DNA from: Beijerinckiaceae bacterium
GTDB taxonomy: Bacteria > Pseudomonadota > Alphaproteobacteria > Rhizobiales > Beijerinckiaceae
Assembly (NCBI GenBank): GCA_019745195.1
Contig: JAIETL010000042.1
Location: 1 to 64,000 of the forward strand
Length of the DNA: 64,000 bases
Direction: 5' to 3'
Shown here: positions 44,573-52,781 of the stretch, in pieces
Layout of the letters: the number at the start of each line of letters is the position of its first letter
Numbering within the stretch: the first letter of the stretch is position 1
Position numbers and translations under genes: made by a program
The notes under the pieces: generated by a model
Database searches by the model: none
What the model was told of the DNA's origin: nothing
What the model saw: the letters and a program-made list of their open reading frames with translations, nothing else

Positions 44573-45571
44573 TCAGGCCTTCTTGGCGAGGCCGGCCGCG
44601 GTCATTGCCGAACCCATCGCCTTGTCGCCATCGGCCATGAACTTGGCGAAGCCGGCCTGATCGGAGAACTTCATGCCGAAGCCGCGCGCATTCATGAAGT
44701 CCTGGAACTCCTTCGAGTCGTAGGCCTTCTTCAGCTCGGCGATCAGCGTCGCCTGGATATCAGCCGGCAGGTTCTTCGGCGCGGCGATGCCGCGCCACGC
44801 GCCGACCGAGTAGTTGATGCCGAGCGATTCGTTCAGCGTCGGCACGTCCTTGAACTGCGGGTTGCGCTCGGAGGCCATGATGGCCAGCGACTTGGCCTTG
44901 CCGGCGTCGATCATGGCGCGCCCCTCGGGCACCGAGCAGGTCACCATGTCGATGCCGCCGGCGGCGAGATCCTGCATCGCCGGAGCCGCGCCGTTCGACG
45001 GCGCCCAGGCGACATGGTCCGGCTTCAGGCCCATGGCCTGCAGCCAGCCGATCAGGGCGAGATGCCAGATGCCGCCCTGCCCGGTGCCCGATGCCTTGAA
45101 CTTGCCGGCAGGCGCAGCCTTGATCGCGTCGGCGAGCGCCTTGATGTCCTTGTAGGGCGAGTCCGACTTGACCTGGACGCCCGGAGGATCCTCGTTCATC
45201 AGGGCGAGCGGCGTGTAGCTCGTCGGGTTGAGCTCGGTCAGGCCCTGATGATGCATCATGGTGATTTCCACCGTGATCATGCCGATGGTGTAGCCGTCGG
45301 GCGCAGCCGTCGCGATGGCCGAATGGCCGACGACGCCCGAGCCGCCGGTGCGGTTCACCACATTGAAGGGCTGGCCGAGATTCTTCTCGAGGATCGCGCT
45401 GATGATGCGCGCGGTGGCGTCCGTGCCGCCGCCCGCGCCCCAGGGGCAGACGACGGTGACCGGCCGGTTCGGCCATTTCGCCTGGCCAAGAGCCGGGCTT
45501 GCGACCAGACCCGCCGCGCCGGCGGCTGCCGCGCCCTTCAGAATGGTACGTCTGCTGATAATCTCGCTCAT
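44573..45571 (-). CDS. tctC: Tripartite tricarboxylate transporter substrate-binding protein
   Basis: Periplasmic TTT receptor of 332 aa. The twin-arginine signal SRRTILKGAAAAGAAGLVAS ends near ALGQA. TTT-family blocks include WPNRPVTVVCPWGAGGGTDATAR and FNVVNRTGGSGVVGHSAIA, the loops that hold a carboxylate through water bridges. A good GGAGGAAA site precedes the ATG. Such receptors bind citrate, C4 dicarboxylates, adipate or related acids; the adjoining dicarboxylate-type island suggests one of these. Confidence 0.92.
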   Translation of the reverse strand: MSEIISRRTILKGAAAAGAAGLVASPALGQAKWPNRPVTVVCPWGAGGGTDATARIISAILEKNLGQPFNVVNRTGGSGVVGHSAIATAAPDGYTIGMITVEITMMHHQGLTELNPTSYTPLALMNEDPPGVQVKSDSPYKDIKALADAIKAAPAGKFKASGTGQGGIWHLALIGWLQAMGLKPDHVAWAPSNGAAPAMQDLAAGGIDMVTCSVPEGRAMIDAGKAKSLAIMASERNPQFKDVPTLNESLGINYSVGAWRGIAAPKNLPADIQATLIAELKKAYDSKEFQDFMNARGFGMKFSDQAGFAKFMADGDKAMGSAMTAAGLAKKA

Positions 45572-45586
45572 GATGTTTCCTCCGCT

Positions 45587-45598
45587 AAATCGATTTAA
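45587..45598. promoter_or_regulatory. Perfect palindrome TAAATCGATTTA upstream of tctC
   Basis: A 12-bp perfect palindrome with a central CG lies 15 bases before the tctC ATG, immediately ahead of the ribosome site. The style (central CG, A/T arms) resembles LacI-family operators. No LacI gene is in the window, so the regulator is unknown. Confidence 0.4.
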
Positions 45599-45602
45599 AC
45601 AC

Positions 45603-45633
45603 GAGCGCTCCTCGGGTCGAAACCGGGGCGCTC
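45603..45633 (-). terminator. Possible terminator of the pseudo-protease gene
   Basis: An imperfect hairpin with stem ends GAGCG/CGCTC and inner CCGG pairing lies 64 bases after the stop of the gene at 45697-47136. On the minus strand it is followed by GTGTTTAAAT. It could equally be part of the tctC leader. Confidence 0.35.
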
Positions 45634-45696
45634 TTGGATAGGCACGCTATCTGAGCCGATTGTCGCGGCGCAGACAACTGCTGTTTGCGTGTGGCA

Positions 45697-47136
45697 TCAC
45701 AATCCGCAGATGACCGGCAGGGCCGCCTTGCCAGCCTTCTCGACCACCGCCCCGGTGCTGAAATCGCCGCCGGCGGCCGCTGTCGCGACGGCGACGCCAG
45801 CCTTGCCCAGGACAGCCTGCAGCGCCGCCCCGTCGGCGATCGCATAGGCGCGCTGTGGCGCGACGCCGGCGACGAGCACCTTGTCGGACGGGTTGGCTGT
45901 CACAAGGCCAACCCAGCGGCCCTGCCGGTCGAACACAGGGCTGCCCGCCTGCCCCGGCTGCAACGGCGCGAAAACGGCCGCACCCTGCCCGATCCGCGCG
46001 CCGGCCCCCGGCAGAGCGAGCGCGACGCGCCTGCCGCCATCGTCGCCGAAGGCGAGCAGCACGACGTTTTCCCTGTCCGCCAGCGCCTCGGCCCGCAGCC
46101 CCGGCACGACCGCACCCGTGCCGCCGTCGAGATCGAGCACGGCAAGCCCGCTGGCATCGTCCTTCAGCCGCAGCCGCGCGACGCGCCCGCCGGCGCGCAG
46201 CGTGCGGCAGCCGTCGAGCGCGCTCGCGGCGGTCAGGACCGCACGATCGGACAGAGCGAGCCCGACGCCATGGCGCTCCGTCGGTCGTGCGCTGACCGGC
46301 GGCAGTTGCGGGACGCCGCCCGTCAGCCCGGCGATGGCGCCGCCCGGCGTCGTGGCAGGCGCGCTGGGAGCGGGGCCCGTCGGAAACGGTTCGAAGCTCG
46401 ACGCGATCGCGATGACGAGCTTGTCGAGGCCCGGCGCCAGCGCCTTGTCGTAGCCGATCGAGAAACCGCGCAGGCCCTGTGGTCCGGCGGCGAGACGCCG
46501 ATAGAACTTGCCTGTCGGCGTTTCGCCGGTGATGACGAAGAAATCCGGCCTCAGCAGCTTGTAGGTGATCCTGCGGCCGGGATTGTTCGGCGTTGGCGCG
46601 GTCGCGCGCTCGAAGATCGCCTCAAGCGGCTCACCCGGCGGCGTCGTGCTCAGGTCAAGCGTGACCTTGCCGTCCGCGCTCTGCCAGCGGCTGCCGCCGG
46701 TCGGCAGGGCCTCGCGCCTCGGCAGCAAGGTTTGCGGCACGCCGAGCCTGATGCCGGTGCGCTCGTCGCTGACGATCCGGAAGCCTGCGGCGTCGCGCGC
46801 CGCCTGCCCCTGCTGCGCCAGCACGCGCCGCTCGGCCGGCGTCAGAAGCCCGTCGGGCGCGCCCTTGCCCGCCTTGAAGGCGTTGACGGCACGGAAGGTC
46901 AGGGGCCCGTAGCCGCCGCTGGCGGCGCTGTTGAGATGGCCGGTCCAGATCAGGTCGGTCTGGATCGCCTTGCGCTCCGCCTCTGGCAGGGCCTCGAACG
47001 TCGTCTGCGCGGCGGCCAGTTGCGGGTTTGGCGCGGGCGTCTGCGCGAGCGACGCTCCCGACAGCGCCAAGACCCCGGCCAGCGCGAGACCGGCACAGCC
47101 GTTCCGCAGCCAGGCAGTTCCGATCGTCAGCATCAT
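45697..47136 (-). CDS. Secreted peptidoglycan-binding protein with a degenerate trypsin-like domain
   Basis: Predicted periplasmic protein, 479 aa. A Sec signal (about 1-32, ending SGASLAQ) precedes a peptidoglycan-binding type helical domain (about 50-107, with GGYGPLTFRAVNAFKAGKG). A linker domain follows (about 110-250), then a trypsin-like fold (about 288-440). The catalytic positions are changed: TAAS (Ser305) stands for TAAH, SGLAVL (Gly330) for xDLAVL, and GQAGSP (Ala397) for GxSGxP. It should therefore be inactive as a serine protease. Start at 47136 follows GGGGAG. Divergent from the alpha-2-macroglobulin gene. Confidence 0.78.
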   Translation of the reverse strand: MMLTIGTAWLRNGCAGLALAGVLALSGASLAQTPAPNPQLAAAQTTFEALPEAERKAIQTDLIWTGHLNSAASGGYGPLTFRAVNAFKAGKGAPDGLLTPAERRVLAQQGQAARDAAGFRIVSDERTGIRLGVPQTLLPRREALPTGGSRWQSADGKVTLDLSTTPPGEPLEAIFERATAPTPNNPGRRITYKLLRPDFFVITGETPTGKFYRRLAAGPQGLRGFSIGYDKALAPGLDKLVIAIASSFEPFPTGPAPSAPATTPGGAIAGLTGGVPQLPPVSARPTERHGVGLALSDRAVLTAASALDGCRTLRAGGRVARLRLKDDASGLAVLDLDGGTGAVVPGLRAEALADRENVVLLAFGDDGGRRVALALPGAGARIGQGAAVFAPLQPGQAGSPVFDRQGRWVGLVTANPSDKVLVAGVAPQRAYAIADGAALQAVLGKAGVAVATAAAGGDFSTGAVVEKAGKAALPVICGL

Positions 47137-47341
47137 CGCCCGTCTCCCCAAGCGGTCAGCGGCAGCGGCATTCAGCGACAGATCGCTCCGCTCCGCAACT
47201 GCGATCGCGCATCCGTCCCGTCGCTTTCGGATTGCACGCGCAAGCGCCGGTGATAGCCTGCGCGGCGGCTCGGCAGCCCCGTCATCCAATCGGCGCGCGC
47301 CTGCGCGAGACTGCCGGTCCGGCCCGATGGAGACGACGACC

Positions 47342-50300
47342 ATGACGCTGCTCGCCCGCCTCGCGCTTGTCCTGGGTCTGACGCTCGCCGCCTCGCCTGT
47401 TTTGGCGCAGAAGGCCTATGTCCGCGCCGATCTCGCCACCCAGGGCCAGCAGCTCGAGGAGCGGCTCAAGCGCGAGGTCTCGGCCGGCCAGCCGGCGGCC
47501 GCAGCGCTGCGGGACGGCCTCGCGGCGCTGGCGCGGGGCGACGCCCGCGCCGCCCTGCCCCGGGCCAACGCGGCCGTGGTGGCCGAACCGAACAACGCCG
47601 CCGCCTGGCGGCTGATGGCCAACGCCGCCAACGCGATCGAGCCGCGCGACTACCGCGAGCGCTACGAGCTGCGCGAGCGGGCCGTCTCTGCCGCCTATCT
47701 CGCCTATCAGCGCTCGGCCAACCGGGCCGACGAGGCCGCCTCGCTCGGCGTGCTCGCCCGCACCTTCGAGAAGAACGAGGTCTGGCGTCCGGCGCTGACG
47801 ACCTATCGCCTCAGCCTCGACATCGCCGACAACGCCTCGCTGCGCACGGCCTATGAGGCCCTGCGCGAGACGCGCGGCTTCCGCCTGACCGGCAACAAGG
47901 TCGATGCCGACGCAGCCTCGCCCCGCGCCTGCTTCGAGTTCTCCGAACCCCTGGCGCGCGGCCGCGTCGATTTCGCACCCTATGTCGCGGTGACAGGAGG
48001 GCGCGGCGACTTCGCCGTCAGCGCCGAAGAACGCCAGATCTGCGTCGATGGCCTGCGCCATGGCGAGCGCTACGCCTTCGTGATCCGCCAGGGCGTGCCT
48101 TCGGCAATTCCGGATGAGAAGCTGCTGAAGTCCGGCGACTACGAGATCTATGTCCGCGACCGCACGCCGTCGGTCCGCTTCACCGGCAAGAACTATGTCC
48201 TGCCGCGCACCGGCCAGCAGGGCGTGCCGGTCGTCTCGGTCAATGCCGACAGGCTCGATCTCGAGGTGATGCGCATCGGCGACCGCAATTTGATCAACTC
48301 GGTCCATTCCGAGGATTTTCTGGGCCAGCTCGGTTCATACCAATCCAAGCAGATCGCCTCCGACAAGGGCCAGACCGTCTGGACCGGCTCGATGGAGGTC
48401 AAGTCCGAGCTGAACAAGGACGTCGTCACCGCCTTCCCCGTGATCGAAGCGGTCGGCGCGCTGAAGCCGGGCGTCTATGTGATGTTCGCCAAGCCTGCCG
48501 GCGGCCGGGCTGCGCCCGCACCGTCAGATGGCGATGGCGGCGACTATGACGACGGCACGACCCGCGCCACGCAATGGTTCGTCGTCTCGGATCTCGGCCT
48601 CACCGCCTTCACCGGCCCCGACGGCGTCCATGTGCTGGTGCGCTCGCTCGCCGACGCTTCGCCGGTCGCCAATACGGATGTCCGGCTCGTTGCCCGCAAC
48701 AACGAAATCCTCGGCACGGCCCGCTCCGACGCCAACGGCTATGCCCGCTTCGACGCCGGCCTCGGCAAGGGTCAGGGCGGCAATGCGCCCGGCCTCGTCA
48801 CAGCCCTGCTCGGCGAGGATTACGGCTTTCTCGACCTGAAGCAGACCGCGTTCGACCTCTCCGATCGCGGCGTCAAGGGCCGCGTCGCGCCTGCCGGCCT
48901 CGACGCCTATCTCTACACCGAGCGCGGCGTCTACCGCTCGGGCGAGACGGTCTATCTCACCGGTTTGCTGCGCGATGCGCGCGGTGCGGCCGTGACCGGA
49001 CTGCCGCTGACCATCGCGGTCAAGCGCCCAGACGGCGTCGAGTATCGCCGCCGTCTGGTCGAGGACCAGGGCGCGGGCGGGCGCGCTCACGCCATCCCGC
49101 TGATCTCCGGCGCGCAGACCGGGACCTGGCGCGTCCAGGCCTATGCCGATCCGAAAGGCCCGGCGATCGGCGAGGTGTCCTTCCTCGTCGAGGATTACGT
49201 CCCCGAGCGGCTGGAGCTGACGCTCGCCCCAAAAAAGCCCGTCCTGCAGGCCGGCGAACCGGCCGAGATCGACCTGACCGCGCGCTATCTCTACGGCGCG
49301 CCGGGCTCCGATCTCGAGGCCACCGGATCGCTGACGATCCGGTCGGCTGCCGCCAGCGCCATCCCCGGCTTCGTCGGCTACGAGGTCGGCCTCACCGACG
49401 AGGCCTTCGAGCCGCGCCAGTTCGACTTCGAGGAGAGCGCCACGACCGACGCCTCCGGCAAGGCCACGCTCGCCAACCCGGTCGAACAGCCCGAGACCAA
49501 CCGCCCGCTGGAGGTCGAGCTGACGCTGCGCGTCGGCGAGCCCGGCGGACGCGCCATCGCCCGTTCGGTGACGTTGCCGATCGTACCCAAGGGCGCGGCG
49601 ATCGGCGTGAAGAAGCTGTTCAGGGATGGTGAACTCGGCAATGGCCAGACCGCGAATTTCGAGGTCATCATGGCCAATGGCGACGGCCGCCGCCTCTCCC
49701 GCCCCGGCGTGAAATGGACGCTGTCCAAGGTCACGCGGAACTATCAGTGGTTCTTCCAGGACGGCCGCTGGAATTTCGAGGGCGTCAAGCAGACGCGCCG
49801 CGTCGCCGATGGAGAGGTCGCCGTATCGGCGGACGCGGGCGCGCGCATCGCCTCGGCCGTCGACTGGGGCAACTACCGGCTCGATGTCTCGGCCGATGGC
49901 GCGGACGCCACCGAAACCTCGGTCTCCTTCACCGTCGGCTACGAGGCCGACAAGACCGCCGATACGCCCGATGTGCTCGACGTCGCGCTCGACAAGGGTG
50001 CTTATGCCGAGGGCGAGAGCCTGCAGGTCCGGCTCGCTCCCCGCTTCGCCGGCAAGGCGACGATCGCGGTGGTCAGCGACCGGCTGAGCGAGCTGCGCAC
50101 CATCGACGTGCCCGCCGGCGGCGCGACAGCCTCGATTCCGGTCAAGGCGGAATGGGGCGCCAGCGCCTATCTCGTCGTGCTCGCGCACCGGCCGATGGAC
50201 GAGGGCGCGAAACGCCTGCCCGGCCGCGCCATCGGCCTGTCCTGGTTCCAGATCGGCAAGGAAAGCCGCACGCTGGCGCTCGATCTCGGCGCGCCCAATC

Positions 50301-52594
50301 TTGTGCGCCCGCTCTCGACCCTGTCTCTGCCGGTCAAGGTGACCGGCGCGCGCGCCGGCGAGGACGCTTTCGTCACGGTTGCGGCCGTCGATGTCGGCAT
50401 CCTCAACCTGACCCGTTTCGAGAGCCCCGATCCGAGCAAGTTCTTCTTCGGCCAGCGCCAGCTCGGCCATGAGCTGCGCGACCTCTATGGCTACCTCATC
50501 GACGGCATGCAGGGGGTTCGCGGCGCGATCCGGACCGGCGGCGACTTCGCGCCCACGCTTGGCGGCGAGAAGCCGACGCAGGAGCCGGTCGCGCGCTACT
50601 CCGGCGTCGTGAAGGTCGGTTCCGACGGCACGGCCAGGGTCGAGTTCGACATGCCGGCCTTCAACGGCACAATTCGCGTCATGGCGGTGGCGTGGAGCGC
50701 CGGCCGCACCGGGCAGGCCAGCGCCGACGTCATTGTGCGCGACCCTGTGGTGGCGCAGGCGACCCTGCCGCGCTTCCTCGCCATCGGCGACCAGTCGCGC
50801 TTCCATCTCCAAATCGACAATGTCGAGGGTCCTGCCGGACCATACGTCGTCGATCTCGACGTGCGCGGCCCCGTCCTGATCGCGGCGGACGCGACGCGGC
50901 GCACGGTTCAGCTCGCGGCCGGCGCCAAGACCCAGATGACGCTGCCGGTGACGGCCGCAGGCCTCGGCCGCGCCGAGTTCGATGTGAAGATCACGGGCCC
51001 GAACGGCGTCGGCACGGTGCAGAACCTCGCCGTGCGGGTGCAGCCTTCGGCTTCGACCATCGCGCGGCGCGTGGTCCGGCCGATCCCCGGCAATGGCGGC
51101 GCGATCACGGTGTCGGCCGATCTGATGGCCGACCTCGTGCCGGGTTCGGGCCAGGTCTCGGTCTCGGTGTCGCCGCTGGCCGCGCTCGACGTGCCCGCTC
51201 TGCTCAAGGCGCTCGACCGCTACCCTTACGGCTGCACCGAGCAGACGGTGAGCCGCGCCCTGCCGCTGCTCGCGGTCAACAGGCTCGCCACGATGGAGAA
51301 CCTCGCGCTCGACGCCAACGCAGACGAGCGCGTGACGGCTGCGATCGAGCGCGTGCTGGCGCGGCAGGGCGCGAACGGCTCCTTCGGCCTATGGAGCGTC
51401 GGCGGCGAGGATTTGTGGCTCGACGCACTTGTCGCGGACTTCCTGACACGCGCCCGCGAGCGCCAGTTCGCGGTGCCGGCGATCGCCTTCAACCTCGCGC
51501 TCGACCGCCTGCGCAACCAGGTCGTCAACACGAGCGAGATCAACAAGGAGGATGCGGCGGGCATCGCCTATGCGCTCTATGTGCTGGCGCGCAATGGCCG
51601 CCCGGTGATGGGCGACCTGCGCTATCTCGCCGACAACAAGTTGAACGATTTCGCCACGCCTCTCGCCAGAGGCCAGATCGGTGCGGCCTTGTCGGCGCTG
51701 GGCGACCGCACGCGCGGCCGGGCCGCCTTCACCAGCGCGCTGACTAGCCTGCAGGCGACCCGCGACGACGGCCTGTCGCGGGCGGACTACGGCACACGCC
51801 TGCGCGATGGGGCCGGCGTGCTCGCGCTGATCGCCGAGGCCAATGGCGAGCGCGCCGACATCTCCCGCGCCGCGTCTGTCGTCGAACAGGCCCGAGGCGC
51901 TGCGCGCTACACCTCGACGCAGGAGCAGATGTGGATGGTGCTCGCCGCCCAGGCGATGGCCAAGGACGCCGAGGGCATGTCGCTCGTCGTCGATGGAACC
52001 GAGCGCAAGGGCCCGCTCTACCGCACGATCTCGCAGGAGGCGCTGGAGGCCAGGCCGCTCACCGTCGCTAATCCGGGCGCAAGCGCGGCGCAGGCCGTGA
52101 TCACCGTATCCGGCATCCCGACAGGAGCCGAGCCGGCGCTCAACCAGGGTTTCGGGCTGGAGCGGGTGATCTACACGATGAAGGGCGAGCGGGCCGACCC
52201 TGCCCGCCTGCGCCAGAACGAGCGCTATGTCGTGGCGCTGACCGTCACCGAGCCGGCAGTGCGCTATGGCCGCGTGCTGCTGGTCGATCCGCTGCCGGCC
52301 GGCCTCGAGATCGAGAACGCCAACCTGACCGAAGGGGCCTCGGTCGCGGGTCTCGACTGGCTCAAGCAGGAGGTCTCGCCGGTTCACACCGAGGCGCGCG
52401 ACGACCGCTATGTCGCAGCCTTCGACCGCGACGGCTCCAGCACCCAGAAGCTCGCCTTCACCGTGGCCTATATCGCCCGCGCCGTCTCGCCCGGCCGCTA
52501 TGTCGCGCCTGCGGCCGTGATCGAGGACATGTACCGGCCTGACAGGTTCGGGAGGACGGCGTTCGGGACGGTGGACATCGCTTCGGCGCGCTGA
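47342..52594 (+). CDS. yfhM: Bacterial alpha-2-macroglobulin family protein (thioester type)
   Basis: Very large periplasmic protease trap, 1750 aa. A Sec signal (about 1-24, SPVLAQK) without a lipobox Cys indicates a soluble or loosely bound protein, unlike the lipoprotein of E. coli. A TPR-like stretch (about 50-130) and a CFEFSEPL domain precede the macroglobulin domains; the alpha-2-macroglobulin domain has the ARVEFDMPAFNGTIRVMAVAW block (about 1100). The thioester motif YGCTEQ gives Cys1298 and Gln1301, followed by the helical ring and a C-terminal MG domain. Start at 47342 chosen by GGAGA; an ATG five codons earlier lacks a site. Paired with pbpC, as is usual. Confidence 0.92.
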   Translation: MTLLARLALVLGLTLAASPVLAQKAYVRADLATQGQQLEERLKREVSAGQPAAAALRDGLAALARGDARAALPRANAAVVAEPNNAAAWRLMANAANAIEPRDYRERYELRERAVSAAYLAYQRSANRADEAASLGVLARTFEKNEVWRPALTTYRLSLDIADNASLRTAYEALRETRGFRLTGNKVDADAASPRACFEFSEPLARGRVDFAPYVAVTGGRGDFAVSAEERQICVDGLRHGERYAFVIRQGVPSAIPDEKLLKSGDYEIYVRDRTPSVRFTGKNYVLPRTGQQGVPVVSVNADRLDLEVMRIGDRNLINSVHSEDFLGQLGSYQSKQIASDKGQTVWTGSMEVKSELNKDVVTAFPVIEAVGALKPGVYVMFAKPAGGRAAPAPSDGDGGDYDDGTTRATQWFVVSDLGLTAFTGPDGVHVLVRSLADASPVANTDVRLVARNNEILGTARSDANGYARFDAGLGKGQGGNAPGLVTALLGEDYGFLDLKQTAFDLSDRGVKGRVAPAGLDAYLYTERGVYRSGETVYLTGLLRDARGAAVTGLPLTIAVKRPDGVEYRRRLVEDQGAGGRAHAIPLISGAQTGTWRVQAYADPKGPAIGEVSFLVEDYVPERLELTLAPKKPVLQAGEPAEIDLTARYLYGAPGSDLEATGSLTIRSAAASAIPGFVGYEVGLTDEAFEPRQFDFEESATTDASGKATLANPVEQPETNRPLEVELTLRVGEPGGRAIARSVTLPIVPKGAAIGVKKLFRDGELGNGQTANFEVIMANGDGRRLSRPGVKWTLSKVTRNYQWFFQDGRWNFEGVKQTRRVADGEVAVSADAGARIASAVDWGNYRLDVSADGADATETSVSFTVGYEADKTADTPDVLDVALDKGAYAEGESLQVRLAPRFAGKATIAVVSDRLSELRTIDVPAGGATASIPVKAEWGASAYLVVLAHRPMDEGAKRLPGRAIGLSWFQIGKESRTLALDLGAPNLVRPLSTLSLPVKVTGARAGEDAFVTVAAVDVGILNLTRFESPDPSKFFFGQRQLGHELRDLYGYLIDGMQGVRGAIRTGGDFAPTLGGEKPTQEPVARYSGVVKVGSDGTARVEFDMPAFNGTIRVMAVAWSAGRTGQASADVIVRDPVVAQATLPRFLAIGDQSRFHLQIDNVEGPAGPYVVDLDVRGPVLIAADATRRTVQLAAGAKTQMTLPVTAAGLGRAEFDVKITGPNGVGTVQNLAVRVQPSASTIARRVVRPIPGNGGAITVSADLMADLVPGSGQVSVSVSPLAALDVPALLKALDRYPYGCTEQTVSRALPLLAVNRLATMENLALDANADERVTAAIERVLARQGANGSFGLWSVGGEDLWLDALVADFLTRARERQFAVPAIAFNLALDRLRNQVVNTSEINKEDAAGIAYALYVLARNGRPVMGDLRYLADNKLNDFATPLARGQIGAALSALGDRTRGRAAFTSALTSLQATRDDGLSRADYGTRLRDGAGVLALIAEANGERADISRAASVVEQARGAARYTSTQEQMWMVLAAQAMAKDAEGMSLVVDGTERKGPLYRTISQEALEARPLTVANPGASAAQAVITVSGIPTGAEPALNQGFGLERVIYTMKGERADPARLRQNERYVVALTVTEPAVRYGRVLLVDPLPAGLEIENANLTEGASVAGLDWLKQEVSPVHTEARDDRYVAAFDRDGSSTQKLAFTVAYIARAVSPGRYVAPAAVIEDMYRPDRFGRTAFGTVDIASAR

Positions 52595-52626
52595 CGTGGG
52601 CACACACGCCGCAGAACGACGCTCCT

Positions 52627-52781
52627 CCCCTCCCCCTTGTGGGGAGGGGCTGGGGGTGGGGGGCGGCCCGCTTGGTGAGCGCTCGGCGGATGAAATGCCA
52701 GACCACCCTCATCGCGACATAGCCGATCGCTCACCCGGTCGTTCGCCCCCCACCCCTGCCCCTCCCCACAAGGGGGAGGGG
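52627..52781. repeat. Palindromic repeat, type E, at the 5' end of pbpC
   Basis: Arms CCCCTCCCCCTTGTGGGGAG and CTCCCCACAAGGGGGAGGGG, extended inward by GGGGGTGGGGGGCG against CGCCCCCCACCCC, and a nested stem GGTGAGCGCTCGGC against GCCGATCGCTCACC. The whole 155-bp element can fold into one long cruciform. It lies across the region where pbpC begins, so it is either in the leader or in the first codons. Confidence 0.85.

Noticed and set aside
46931-47341. 137-codon N-terminal extension of the alpha-2-macroglobulin gene
   Set aside because: A proper signal peptide begins at 47342 behind GGAGA; the extension overlaps the divergent gene.
48524-50812. 762-codon open frame on the minus strand
   Set aside because: Antisense to the alpha-2-macroglobulin gene; no domain and biased composition.
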